Part shown: positions 1 through 8,924 of the stretch, piece after piece
Numbering within the stretch: position 1 is the stretch's first letter
How the letters are laid out: each line of letters begins with the position of its first letter
From: Pseudomonadota bacterium
GTDB taxonomy: Bacteria > Pseudomonadota > Gammaproteobacteria > UBA5335
Assembly: GCA_021767745.1 (NCBI GenBank)
Contig: JAASSS010000006.1
Location: forward strand, 1 to 34,611
Direction of reading: 5' to 3'
Length of the DNA: 34,611 bases
Notes under the pieces: generated by a model
Told to the model about the DNA's origin: nothing
What the model saw: the letters and a program-made list of their open reading frames with translations, nothing else
Database searches by the model: none
Made by a program: the position numbers and the translations under genes

Positions 1-662
1 ACGGCCTGCGCGGCGGCGGTGTCCCATTCGCTGGTGGGCCCGAGGCGGGGGTAGATGTCGGCCTCGCCCTCGGCGATCAGGCAGATCTTCAGTGAGCTGC
101 CGATGCTGCGCACGCTGGGCTCGCCGAAGTGCCGCAGATAGGCATCGATCGCCGCCGAGCGGTGGCTGCGGCTGGCAACGGCCACCAGGGCCTGCGGATC
201 GGCGGGGCGCACACGGATGACCCGTCGCTCGCCGTCGGCCGTCAGCTTGTGCGCCTGCCCGCCGCGGGCCGCCAGATACATGCTGCCCCCGACCGGCACG
301 TAGACGACTCCCAGCACCGGCTCGCCGTGCTCGATGAGCGCGACATTGACGGTGAATTCGCCATTGCGGTTGATGAACTCCTTGGTCCCGTCCAGCGGGT
401 CGATCAGCCAGTACCGCGTCCAGCTCTGCCGCTCCGAGTAGGGGATGGCCGCCGCTTCCTCGGAAAGCACCGGGATGGCGGGCGTCAGGGCGCCGAGGCC
501 GCGCACCAGGATCCGATGCGAGGCGGTGTCCGCGGCGGTCAGCGGGGAGTCGTCGGCCTTGGTCTCCACGGTGATCGGATCGCCGTAGATCGCCAGGATG
601 GCATCGCCTGCCTCGCGGGCCAGCTGCGCCACCGGCTCCAGATAACTCTCCAGCTCGCTCAT
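1..662 (-). CDS. cysQ: 3'(2'),5'-bisphosphate nucleotidase CysQ (partial, C-terminus cut by window edge)
   Basis: About 220 N-terminal residues are present, with the C-terminus beyond position 1. The enzyme removes the 3' phosphate from PAP/PAPS, recycling the by-product of sulfate assimilation and of sulfotransferases. It belongs to the Mg-dependent, Li-sensitive inositol monophosphatase superfamily. Visible motifs are the metal-binding WLIDPLDGTKEF, the downstream NGEFTVNVAL, and near the cut end GPTSEWDTAAAQA, the CysQ form of the second metal motif. The early SEEAA supplies the first metal-site glutamate. The ATG at 660-662 directly abuts the rhlB stop (TGA|ATG), so the two genes are probably co-transcribed. 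A PAPS sulfotransferase at 24770-25906 would generate this enzyme's PAP substrate. Identification is secure; only the end is missing. Confidence 0.95.
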   Translation of the reverse strand, partial: MSELESYLEPVAQLAREAGDAILAIYGDPITVETKADDSPLTAADTASHRILVRGLGALTPAIPVLSEEAAAIPYSERQSWTRYWLIDPLDGTKEFINRNGEFTVNVALIEHGEPVLGVVYVPVGGSMYLAARGGQAHKLTADGERRVIRVRPADPQALVAVASRSHRSAAIDAYLRHFGEPSVRSIGSSLKICLIAEGEADIYPRLGPTSEWDTAAAQA

Positions 663-1922
663 TCAGTCGGATCCTTGTGCAGTGGCAGGGGGGCGACGAC
701 GGCCGCGCCGGGGGGTGGCGGCCGACGCACTGCGCGTGGCCGGCGCCGGGGTCACCAGTGTCGCCGGCAGCGGCGTGACCTCGATCTTCTCACCGATATA
801 GTCTTCGATCTCCGGCAGCGAGTAGCAGTAGCGCTCGCAGCACAGCGCGATGGCCTCGCCGGTGCTGCCGGCGCGCGCCGTGCGGCCGATCCGATGCACG
901 TAGTCCTGCGCATCCTGCGGCAGGTCGTAGTTGATCACGTGCGAGACGTCGGGAATGTGCAGGCCCCGGGCCGCCACGTCCGTCGCCACCAGCACGTCGA
1001 GTTCGCCGGCGTCGAAGCGCTGCAGCAGGCGTTCCCGCTTCTGCTGGGGCACATCACCGCTCAGCAGCCCGGCACGATAGTCGTTGCCACGCAGGTAGCG
1101 ATGGACGCGATCGCAGTCCCGCTTGGTATTGCAGAAGATCATCACCCGGCCCTGATCGATTTCGCCCAGCAGGGTCAGCAGCGCCGGGATCTTGTCCTCG
1201 TCGGCCACGTGATAGAGCCGCTGGCGTGCGCCCGCCGCGGTCCGCCTGGCCGGATCGATGCGCACCAGTTGCGGCGCGTTCATATGCTCGTAGGCGAGCT
1301 CGGTCACCCGGTAGGAGAGCGTCGCCGAGAACAGCAGGTTCAGCCGCGTATCGGTGGGCGGCAGGCGCCGCAGCAGATAGCGAATGTCGCGGATGAAGCC
1401 GAGATCGAACATGCGATCGGCCTCGTCCAGCACGACCACCTCGGTGTGCCGGAAGTCGAACACGCGCTGTTTGAAGTAGTCGATGATGCGCCCGGGCGTG
1501 CCGATCAGCAGATCGACGCCGCTGGCGATCTGCTCGCGCTGCTGCTGATAGCCCGTGCCGCCGTAGGCCACCACCGGCACCAGCCCGGTGCCGGCAGCCA
1601 GCGCCTCGGCGTCCTTGTGGATCTGCGCGGCGAGTTCCCGCGTCGGCGCCAGGATCAGCGCACGGGGCTGATTCGCCCGCCGCTCGGGCGGTGCCGGTCG
1701 CTGCAGCAGTCGCTGCAGGGTGCCGAACAGGAAGGCGGCGGTCTTGCCCGTGCCGGTCTGCGCCTCGCCGGCGACATCCCTGTCCTGCAGGAGCAGGGGC
1801 AGGGTGGCCGCCTGGATCGGTGTGCAGTGGCTGAAGCCCGCTGCCGCGGCACTGGCCAGCAGTAGCGGGTGCAGCGGCAGCTGCGCCAGGGCGAGCTCGG
1901 TGGTGAGCGCGTTTTGCGTCAT
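663..1922 (-). CDS. rhlB: DEAD-box ATP-dependent RNA helicase RhlB
   Basis: A 419-aa DEAD-box helicase; E. coli RhlB is of similar size. RhlB unwinds structured RNA for RNase E/PNPase in the degradosome. Motifs in order: CTPIQ Q-motif (about 33-37), Walker A AQTGTGKT (54-61), PTRELA (93-98), TPGR, DEAD (166-169), SAT (199-201), and the C-terminal ATDVAARGLHIP and HRIGRTARAG. RhlB rather than RhlE is indicated by the wording of the N-terminal third, by DEADRMFDLGF with LLFSATLSYRV following, and by its position divergent from trxA-rho, the usual gammaproteobacterial arrangement. The C-terminal tail is Arg/Pro-rich and disordered, as in RNA-binding tails of the family. The start ATG at 1922 gives the family N-terminus. 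cysQ follows with no gap. Confidence 0.95.
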   Translation of the reverse strand: MTQNALTTELALAQLPLHPLLLASAAAAGFSHCTPIQAATLPLLLQDRDVAGEAQTGTGKTAAFLFGTLQRLLQRPAPPERRANQPRALILAPTRELAAQIHKDAEALAAGTGLVPVVAYGGTGYQQQREQIASGVDLLIGTPGRIIDYFKQRVFDFRHTEVVVLDEADRMFDLGFIRDIRYLLRRLPPTDTRLNLLFSATLSYRVTELAYEHMNAPQLVRIDPARRTAAGARQRLYHVADEDKIPALLTLLGEIDQGRVMIFCNTKRDCDRVHRYLRGNDYRAGLLSGDVPQQKRERLLQRFDAGELDVLVATDVAARGLHIPDVSHVINYDLPQDAQDYVHRIGRTARAGSTGEAIALCCERYCYSLPEIEDYIGEKIEVTPLPATLVTPAPATRSASAATPRRGRRRPPATAQGSD

Positions 1923-2005
1923 CGGCGATTCAGGGTGGAGGGCGCCGCGGCAGGTATTGGCGCGACGCCTGAAATAAGGGAGAATGCGCGTTCAAGGCGA
2001 AGGAC

Positions 2006-2088
2006 TTGCATCCGGCCGTATCCGGCCGTATCGTTCTGAGCAAGTGCAGCGCATCACGCATTGACTGCACATTCTGCCTGAATTCCAT
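2006..2088 (+). promoter_or_regulatory. Candidate trxA(-rho) promoter region
   Basis: Two weak sigma-70-like candidates lie upstream of trxA. The first is TTGCAT (2006-2011), 17-bp spacer, TATCGT (2029-2034); its spacer contains the tandem repeat at 2011-2030. The second has a better -35, TTGACT (2061-2066), but a poor -10, TTCCAT (2083-2088, 16-bp spacer). A promoter is expected in this 251-bp divergent gap between rhlB and trxA. Which candidate is used cannot be told from sequence. No convincing promoter for rhlB was seen on the other strand. Confidence 0.3.
2011..2030. repeat. Perfect tandem duplication of a 10-bp unit
   Basis: TCCGGCCGTA occurs twice in direct succession, followed by TCG, the start of a third copy. 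Ten base pairs is close to one helical turn, so both copies face the same side of the DNA. It sits in the rhlB-trxA divergent region and could be an operator or simple slippage. Confidence 0.8.
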
Positions 2089-2173
2089 ACCCGGCGTCAT
2101 GCGCCAACCCACCTTCCGCTGCGCGGGGCGTACAACGCGTCTCTCGTATCGTCTCAACGGAGAACCACTGCCT

Positions 2174-2500
2174 GTGAGCGGCGAGATAGTCAAAGTCACC
2201 GATGATTCCTTCGACAGCGAGGTCCTGCAGGCCGGTCAGCCCGTGCTGGTCGACTACTGGGCCGAATGGTGCGGCCCGTGCAAGATGATTGCGCCGCTGC
2301 TCGAGGAAATCGCCGAGGAGTACGGCGACCGGCTGAAAGTGGCCAAGCTGAACATCGACGAGAACCCCGATACGCCGCCCAAGTACGGCATTCGCGGGAT
2401 CCCGACCCTGATGCTGTTCAAGCAGGGTGAGGTCGAGGCCACCAAGGTCGGCGCGCTGTCCAAGTCGCAGCTGACGGCCTTCCTCGACAGCAACATCTGA
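2174..2500 (+). CDS. trxA: Thioredoxin 1
   Basis: A 108-aa cytoplasmic thioredoxin that reduces disulfides in ribonucleotide reductase, PAPS reductase and other targets, and is itself reduced by TrxB. The active site WCGPC has its cysteines at residues 33 and 36. The cis-proline loop [11 protein letters not shown] and the C-terminal VGALSKSQL match E. coli thioredoxin almost word for word. The reading frame stays open far upstream, but the family N-terminus begins at the GTG at 2174. This start is preceded by GGAGA at 2159-2163, a good ribosome binding site with about 10 nt spacing. The gene is divergent from rhlB and followed by rho, the classical order in this class. Confidence 0.95.
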   Translation: MSGEIVKVTDDSFDSEVLQAGQPVLVDYWAEWCGPCKMIAPLLEEIAEEYGDRLKVAKLNIDENPDTPPKYGIRGIPTLMLFKQGEVEATKVGALSKSQLTAFLDSNI

Positions 2501-2628
2501 CCGCCATGGCTGCAGGCCGTCGCCAGCGCAGGCCGGCGCGCGCCGCGCAAGGTTCCGCCAATCCCAACGTGGACGATGATGCGTTCGACAACGACATCGT
2601 CGTGGCAGAGAATCCTTCGGGTGCGTCC

Positions 2629-3887
<1,259 letters not shown>

Positions 3888-3888
<1 letters not shown>

Positions 3889-4550
3889 TGACCCGCAAGA
3901 CGCTCGAGCTAACGCCGGCGTTGCACGACTACCTGCTGGCGCACTCGCTGCGTGAGCCCCCGGTGCTGGCGCAGCTGAGGGCAGAGACCGCCCAGTTGGC
4001 GCTCTCGCGCATGCAGATCGCGCCGGAGCAGGGGCAGTTCCTCGCGCTGCTGGCGCGGCTGATCGGCGCGCGCCGCACCTTGGAGGTCGGCGTCTTCACC
4101 GGTTACAGCGCGTTGTCGGTGGCGCTGGCGCTGCCGCCGGGTGGGCAGGTGGTCGGCTGCGATACCAGCGCCGAATGGACGGCGGTGGCGCAGGCCTACT
4201 TCGCCCGCGCCGGCGTGGCCGAGCGGCTCGACCTGCGGTTGGCCCCGGCCCGGCAGACACTCGATGCCCTGATCCTCGACGGCCAGAGCGGGCGCTTCGA
4301 CTTCGCCTTCATCGACGCCGACAAGACCGGCTATGCCGACTACTACGAGCGTTGCCTGCGGCTGGTGCGGCCGGGAGGTGTGATCGCCATCGACAATACG
4401 CTCTGGGACGGCAAGGTGGCAGAGCCTGCCGCAAACGACGCCGATACCCGGGCACTGCGCCGCTTCAATCGGGCACTGCATCAGGACGAGCGGATCGACC
4501 TATCCCTGTTGCCGCTGGCCGATGGCGTCACCATCGCGCGGCGGCGTTAG
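3888..4550 (+). CDS. Class I SAM-dependent O-methyltransferase (catechol/caffeoyl-CoA OMT type)
   Basis: A 220-aa soluble methyltransferase of the Methyltransf_3 family (YrrM/caffeoyl-CoA O-methyltransferase type). It transfers methyl from S-adenosylmethionine to a hydroxyl, usually of a catechol, with a divalent metal. The SAM-binding motif I is LEVGVFTGYSALSVAL. The metal and post-motif region is FAFIDADKTGYADYY, followed by PGGVIAIDNTLWDGKV. The length is standard for bacterial members. The start shares one base with the rho stop (TGATG), suggesting translational coupling and read-through from trxA-rho. The actual substrate cannot be deduced. Its stop TAG overlaps the antisense stop of the ATP-grasp gene by 3 nt. 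Confidence 0.88.
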
Positions 4551-5518
4551 TCGGTCGCCTCTGCCGGGGTGGGGCCGGCGAAGAGCTGGCGCGCCAGTGC
4601 CACCCGTTCGCCTGCGGCTGCCGGAATCGACTCCAGTTGCTCGATGCGGGCCAGGCGGTGGCGCAGGCCGGCGCGGTTGGCGAGCTGAATGTTGAGGCCG
4701 GGCCGCGCATTCAGCTCCAGGATCAGCGGGCCCCGGTCCCGGTCCAGCACCAGATCCACGCCGAGATAGCCCAGCCCCGCCAAATCGTGGCAGCGTGCGG
4801 CGAGCTCCAGCAGCTTCGGCCACTGGGGAATGGTCAGGCCGACGATGCTATGGCCGGTATCCGGATGTTCCTGCGCCAGCAGGTTCTGCAGCACGCCCGT
4901 TCGGGTCATGCCGCTGGCGATGTCGATGCCGACGCCGATCGCCCCCTGATGCAGGTTGGCCCGACCGTCGGAGGCCCGCGTCGGCAGGCGGATCATCGCC
5001 ATGGCCGGTATGCCGAGAAAGACCAGGATGCGCACGTCCGGCACACCGCGATAGCTGACCGGGTCGAACACCGGGTCGAAATTGACGCGATACTCGATCA
5101 TCGCCTGATCGGGCAGCCCGCCAAGGCTGTACATACCGCTCAGGATGTTCGAGACGTGGAAGCGCAGGTCCTCCAGCCGCAGCAGGCTGCCGTCGCCGCG
5201 GACGAAGGCCTCGTTGCGCCGACCGACGATCACCAGGATGCCGTCGCCGCCACTGCCGTGCGCCGGCTTGATGACGAAGTCCTGATGCTGCGCCAGCAGC
5301 GCGCCCAAACGCCGGGCCTGGTGCTCGGTCTCCACCACGCCGTAGAGCGGCGGGACCGACATCTGCGCCCGCTGCGCCAGTTCCTTGGTGCGCCGCTTGT
5401 CGTCCACCAGTGGGTACTGGCGCCGGCGGTTGTAGCGCGCGATGTAATCGCCATTGCGCCCGTTCATGCCCAGCAGCCCCAGCTGGCGCAGGCGGCGCGG
5501 CGAAGCGAGCAGCGCCAT
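4547..5518 (-). CDS. RimK-related alpha-L-glutamate ligase-like ATP-grasp protein
   Basis: A 323-aa ATP-grasp enzyme of the RimK-related ligase family, which links a carboxylate to an amine by way of an acylphosphate. The glycine-rich ATP loop VIKPAHGSGGDGI lies at 82-94. Lys42/Arg43 lie in the DDKRRTKEL segment typical of this subfamily. The metal-binding end of the fold is LILELNARPGLNIQLAN near residue 285. No signal peptide or membrane segment is seen, so it is cytoplasmic. It starts 1 nt inside the stop of the preceding 7TM gene (TAATG) behind a GAGGA site. Proteins of this subfamily typically sit beside the 7TM transglutaminase-like protein and the retropepsin-like protease, as here. 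The peptide or polymer it modifies is unknown; RimK's own substrate, ribosomal protein S6, should not be assumed. Confidence 0.88.
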   Translation of the reverse strand: MALLASPRRLRQLGLLGMNGRNGDYIARYNRRRQYPLVDDKRRTKELAQRAQMSVPPLYGVVETEHQARRLGALLAQHQDFVIKPAHGSGGDGILVIVGRRNEAFVRGDGSLLRLEDLRFHVSNILSGMYSLGGLPDQAMIEYRVNFDPVFDPVSYRGVPDVRILVFLGIPAMAMIRLPTRASDGRANLHQGAIGVGIDIASGMTRTGVLQNLLAQEHPDTGHSIVGLTIPQWPKLLELAARCHDLAGLGYLGVDLVLDRDRGPLILELNARPGLNIQLANRAGLRHRLARIEQLESIPAAAGERVALARQLFAGPTPAEATD

Positions 5519-7047
5519 TACCAGTCCTCGCCCGCCGCGCGGAAGCGGCGCAGTTCGCTCAGCCGATAGCCGGTATAGCGGCCGAGCAGCAGGGTGATGG
5601 CCAGGACCACGAGCAGCAGTTCGGGGAACACTGCCATCAGATAGCCGAGCAGCGGCCAGGCCATCACCAGATAGCCCAGGCTGGCGACCACCAGACTGCC
5701 GATGCCCTGCTGCAGCGCCTCGGCCGGACCGTGCTCCTCCCAGATGATCGACATGCGCTCGATGGTCATCGCGAGGATCACCATCGGGAACAGTGCGACC
5801 GACAGGCCCCGCTCCAGACCGAGTTGATGGGTCAGCAGACTCAGGCCGAACATCAGCAGCACGACGATGATCAGTACCGAGGCCAGCCGCGGTACCAGCA
5901 GGAGCTTCAGCTCCTCCAGGTAGAAGCGCAGCAGCAGGCCGGCCGCCACCAGCGTGCTGAACATGACGATGCCCCAGAGCAGCTGGGTTTCGCGGAACGC
6001 CAGCGCAATCAGGATCGGCATGAAGGTGCCAAAGGTCTTTACGCCCACCAGGTTGCGCAGCAGCACCACCAGCAGGGCGCCGATCGGCACGAGAAACAGG
6101 ATGCGGTAGAGATTCTGCGTCTGCACCGGCAGCTGCAGGATCGAAAACGCGGCGATGGGCGAGTGCGAGGCCAGCGTCTGCTCCATGGCCACCTCGAGCA
6201 TGGGCTCGTAGGTGCGGGCCAGGGCGAACTCGACGCGTGGTTGCTGCCCCCCCTCCAGGGCGATCAGCGGTTCGGCGCCGGTGTGCCAGAGCAGGGTCTG
6301 CGGCGGCAGTCCGGGTTCGGCGGTGACCGGATCGTAGGTCAGCCAGCGCGAGCCGTTGTGGACCTGCAGCAGCAGGCGTGGGGTGAGGTTGCTGGCATTC
6401 TCCGTCAGCGGCAGCGCCAGCGCCGGTCGGGCGGGAATGCCGCGGGTGGCCAGGATGTCGATCAACTGCTGCACCCAGGCACGCGGGGTCTTTGCCTGCT
6501 CCTGCAGAATCCGCACGTCCTCCTCGGGCGTGGCATCGTTCAGCAGCAGGACCAGTTCGCGGGCGAAGCTGGCCACGTCCGCAGACTGTTCACGCACCCG
6601 GTCGGTCAGACCGCGCACCAAGCCGCGCATCGGCGGCGTGAGCGTCGGCTCGACCGGCGGCGGCGGGCTGGGCGCCGCGGCTTCGCCGCCATTGACGTAG
6701 CGGTCGATCACGGCGCGGTAGTAGAGCGTCTGCTGGCCACGCGCACGCCGAATGGTGAAATGCGCCCGCCGGGCGCCGTCCGACTCCTCCGTCGTGATGC
6801 CGTAGTTCGGCGCGATGAAGTCCTCATCGAGGATCACGTAGCCGGGCGGCGACTCGGGTATGGCCAGCGCCGCCTGCACCGGCCGACCACGTTCGGCGAG
6901 GAAGTCGACACGCGCCTCCACCGTCCACAGGGCCCGCTCGGCGTCCGGATCGAGCGGGTAGTTGAGGACCTGCGTCTTGTACAGAAACAGCCCGATCCCG
7001 GCCAGCGTCAGGGTCAGCGCCAGCAGCGGCAGATGCAGCGATCTCAC
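5518..7047 (-). CDS. Inactive transglutaminase-like domain fused to 7 TM helices (UUP1 family)
   Basis: A 509-aa inner-membrane protein. One N-terminal membrane segment (about 5-23) is followed by a roughly 290-residue extracytoplasmic part. A Pro-rich linker (about 125-140) separates its N-terminal portion from a transglutaminase-like fold at about 140-250. The Cys-His-Asp triad is not evident: this domain has no cysteine, hence 'inactive'. From about 315 to the C-terminus come closely spaced hydrophobic helices forming the 7TM block. Start is GTG at 7047, preceded by GAGGA, overlapping the protease gene by 4 nt. The domain order matches the Transglut_i_TM/7TM_transglut families known from comparative genomics. 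It probably binds a peptide or wall-derived ligand on the outside and signals or transports. No function has been firmly assigned as far as I can judge. Confidence 0.88.
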   Translation of the reverse strand: MRSLHLPLLALTLTLAGIGLFLYKTQVLNYPLDPDAERALWTVEARVDFLAERGRPVQAALAIPESPPGYVILDEDFIAPNYGITTEESDGARRAHFTIRRARGQQTLYYRAVIDRYVNGGEAAAPSPPPPVEPTLTPPMRGLVRGLTDRVREQSADVASFARELVLLLNDATPEEDVRILQEQAKTPRAWVQQLIDILATRGIPARPALALPLTENASNLTPRLLLQVHNGSRWLTYDPVTAEPGLPPQTLLWHTGAEPLIALEGGQQPRVEFALARTYEPMLEVAMEQTLASHSPIAAFSILQLPVQTQNLYRILFLVPIGALLVVLLRNLVGVKTFGTFMPILIALAFRETQLLWGIVMFSTLVAAGLLLRFYLEELKLLLVPRLASVLIIVVLLMFGLSLLTHQLGLERGLSVALFPMVILAMTIERMSIIWEEHGPAEALQQGIGSLVVASLGYLVMAWPLLGYLMAVFPELLLVVLAITLLLGRYTGYRLSELRRFRAAGEDW

Positions 7048-7610
7048 GGCGCCGCGTCCTCGTCGGCGCGCTCGGCCGGCGGCTCAGTGGACGGACATTC
7101 CGGCTGCGTCAGGTAGCGCGCGGCGGGATCGACCACCGCCACGTCCCGCAGGAAGCGGCGCCCGAGCAGGGCCGGGTAGGTGAGTTCGTCGCGGTCGATC
7201 AGGCTGAACTGCGCATGGTGGCGCTGCCCGTTCAGACAGAACGGCAGATTGACCACGGCCCGCCGTTGATCCTTGCCGGAGTGGCGGGCGATGCGCACGC
7301 GGCGTTCGATCGGTGCCTCGATCTGTACCGCGTCGCGACCGCCGTGATCGAAGTCGAAGCGGACCCAGTGCTCGCCATCGCGCTCGAACTCCTCGATGTT
7401 GTCGGCGTGCAACGAGGCGGTGTTGGCGCCGGTGTCCAGGCGCGCCTTCAGCGTCAGGCCCTCCGGTAGCAGCACGATCTTCTCGACATAGCCCATCAGG
7501 GTGCGACCGGACAGATCGACGCCCTCCCGGTCGGCAGCAAGGCTAACGCCCGCCGCGAGCAGCAGGCCGACCAGCAGGCCAGTACGAAGCAGACTCCTCA
7601 CACGCAGCAT
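7044..7610 (-). CDS. Periplasmic retropepsin-like 'ATP-dependent zinc protease' family protein
   Basis: A 188-aa protein with a cleavable-looking signal peptide (hydrophobic 11-24, ending VSLAA at about 26), so it is exported. The family is annotated as putative ATP-dependent zinc protease, but the visible motif LDTGANTASLHA (D59-T60-G61) is that of single-domain aspartic proteases of the retropepsin type. The second flap-like motif LLGRRFLRDVAVVDP is also typical. No HExxH zinc motif is present. The ATG at 7610 immediately follows the purD stop (TGA|ATG), with GGGAGG inside the purD end serving as ribosome binding site, so it is translated from the purine operon message. It forms a module with the next two genes; a peptide cut by this protease and ligated by the ATP-grasp enzyme is a reasonable inference. 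Confidence 0.87.
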   Translation of the reverse strand: MLRVRSLLRTGLLVGLLLAAGVSLAADREGVDLSGRTLMGYVEKIVLLPEGLTLKARLDTGANTASLHADNIEEFERDGEHWVRFDFDHGGRDAVQIEAPIERRVRIARHSGKDQRRAVVNLPFCLNGQRHHAQFSLIDRDELTYPALLGRRFLRDVAVVDPAARYLTQPECPSTEPPAERADEDAAP

Positions 7611-8894
7611 TCAATCCTCCCGAGCGAGTGCGCGATGACCGATATCCCGGCGGCAGAAGGCCCCCTCCCAGCCGATTCGATCGACGCGGGCATAGGCGCG
7701 ATCGCGCGCCTCGCGCAGGGTGGGGCCGAGGCCGGTGACGCACAGTACGCGTCCTCCGGCAGTAACGATGCGATCACCCGCCAGGCGGGTGCCGGCATGA
7801 AAGACCAGCGTCTCGGGCAGATCCGCCGCCAGGCCCTCGATCGCGTCGCCGCGACGGGTCTGCGCCGGATAGCCGGCGGCGGCCATGACGACGCCGAGCG
7901 CGGGTTCCGGCCGCCAGCGTGCCTCGGCGGCGGCCAACTCGCCCGCCAGCGCCGCCCGGCACAGGGCCGGCAGATCGCTGGCCAGCCGCGGCAGCACCAC
8001 CTGTGCCTCCGGATCGCCGAAGCGACAGTTGAACTCCAGCACCCGCGGCGCGCCGGCGGGATCGATCATCACGCCGGCATAAAGGAAGCCCCGGTAGCGC
8101 AAGCCCTCGGCCGCCAGGCCGCGGGCCGTGGGCAGCATGACCTCGCGCATGATCCGCGCGTGCACCGCCGGCGTGACCACCGGGGCCGGCGAATAGGCGC
8201 CCATGCCGCCGGTGTTCGGGCCGCGATCGCCCTCGTCGCGGGCCTTGTGGTCCTGTGAACTCGCCAGCGGCAGGATGTCGGTGCCATCGACCAGGGCGAT
8301 GAAGCTCGCCTCCTCGCCTTGCAGGAATTCCTCCACCACGATGTGCCGGCCGGCCTCGCCGAATGCCGCATCGCGCAGCATGGCCGCGGCCGCCTGGCAC
8401 GCCTGTTCCCGGCGGGTGGCGATCACCACGCCCTTGCCGGCGGCCAGGCCGCTGGCCTTGACCACCACCGGCAGCGCCACCGTCTCCAGATAGGCCAGCG
8501 CCGGCTCCAGCGCCTCGAAGCTCGCGTGCTGCGCCGTCGGAATCCGGTGGCGGACCATGAACTCCTTGCTGAACACCTTGGAACCTTCCAGCGCGGCGGC
8601 GGCGGCCGAAGGGCCGAAGCACGCCAGGCCCGCCGCGGTGAAGCGATCGACGATACCGGCGACCAGCGGCTGTTCGGGGCCGACGATCGTCAGGTCGATG
8701 CCGGTGCGTTCGGCGAAGGCGACCAGGCCGTCCAGATCACTGCTGTCGATGGCCACGTTCTCCACGCCTGGCTCGCGGGCGGTGCCGGCGTTGCCCGGCG
8801 CGACGTACACCGTCCGTCCCGGCATCTGCGCACAATGCCAGGCCAGCGCATGCTCGCGCCCGCCGGCGCCTACGATCAGGATCTTGTCGCTCAT
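7611..8894 (-). CDS. purD: Phosphoribosylamine-glycine ligase (GAR synthetase)
   Basis: A 427-aa cytoplasmic ATP-grasp enzyme catalysing the second step of de novo purine synthesis: phosphoribosylamine + glycine + ATP to glycinamide ribonucleotide. The N-terminal [15 protein letters not shown] is diagnostic. The middle contains [15 protein letters not shown], the ATP-binding loop, and [10 protein letters not shown]. The signature [13 protein letters not shown] lies near residue 290. Length matches E. coli PurD (429 aa). It lies 30 nt downstream of purH on the same strand, the usual purHD pair. Unusually, the next gene (the retropepsin-like protease) begins at the base after its stop. Confidence 0.97.
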   Translation of the reverse strand: MSDKILIVGAGGREHALAWHCAQMPGRTVYVAPGNAGTAREPGVENVAIDSSDLDGLVAFAERTGIDLTIVGPEQPLVAGIVDRFTAAGLACFGPSAAAAALEGSKVFSKEFMVRHRIPTAQHASFEALEPALAYLETVALPVVVKASGLAAGKGVVIATRREQACQAAAAMLRDAAFGEAGRHIVVEEFLQGEEASFIALVDGTDILPLASSQDHKARDEGDRGPNTGGMGAYSPAPVVTPAVHARIMREVMLPTARGLAAEGLRYRGFLYAGVMIDPAGAPRVLEFNCRFGDPEAQVVLPRLASDLPALCRAALAGELAAAEARWRPEPALGVVMAAAGYPAQTRRGDAIEGLAADLPETLVFHAGTRLAGDRIVTAGGRVLCVTGLGPTLREARDRAYARVDRIGWEGAFCRRDIGHRALARED

Positions 8895-8924
8895 GAGAAG
8901 GCTCGTTCGTCGGCCGCCGGCCGA

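Noticed and set aside
403-412. Degenerate ABC signature in the second RbbA ATPase domain (residue numbers within the protein at 27069-29825)
   Set aside because: E. coli RbbA shows the same LPLG-type replacement, so it is a family trait and not an anomaly.
129-1865. Long open frame antisense to rhlB
   Set aside because: No family resemblance, His/Arg/Gln-rich composition, and it is complementary to a well-conserved helicase. High GC leaves antisense frames open.
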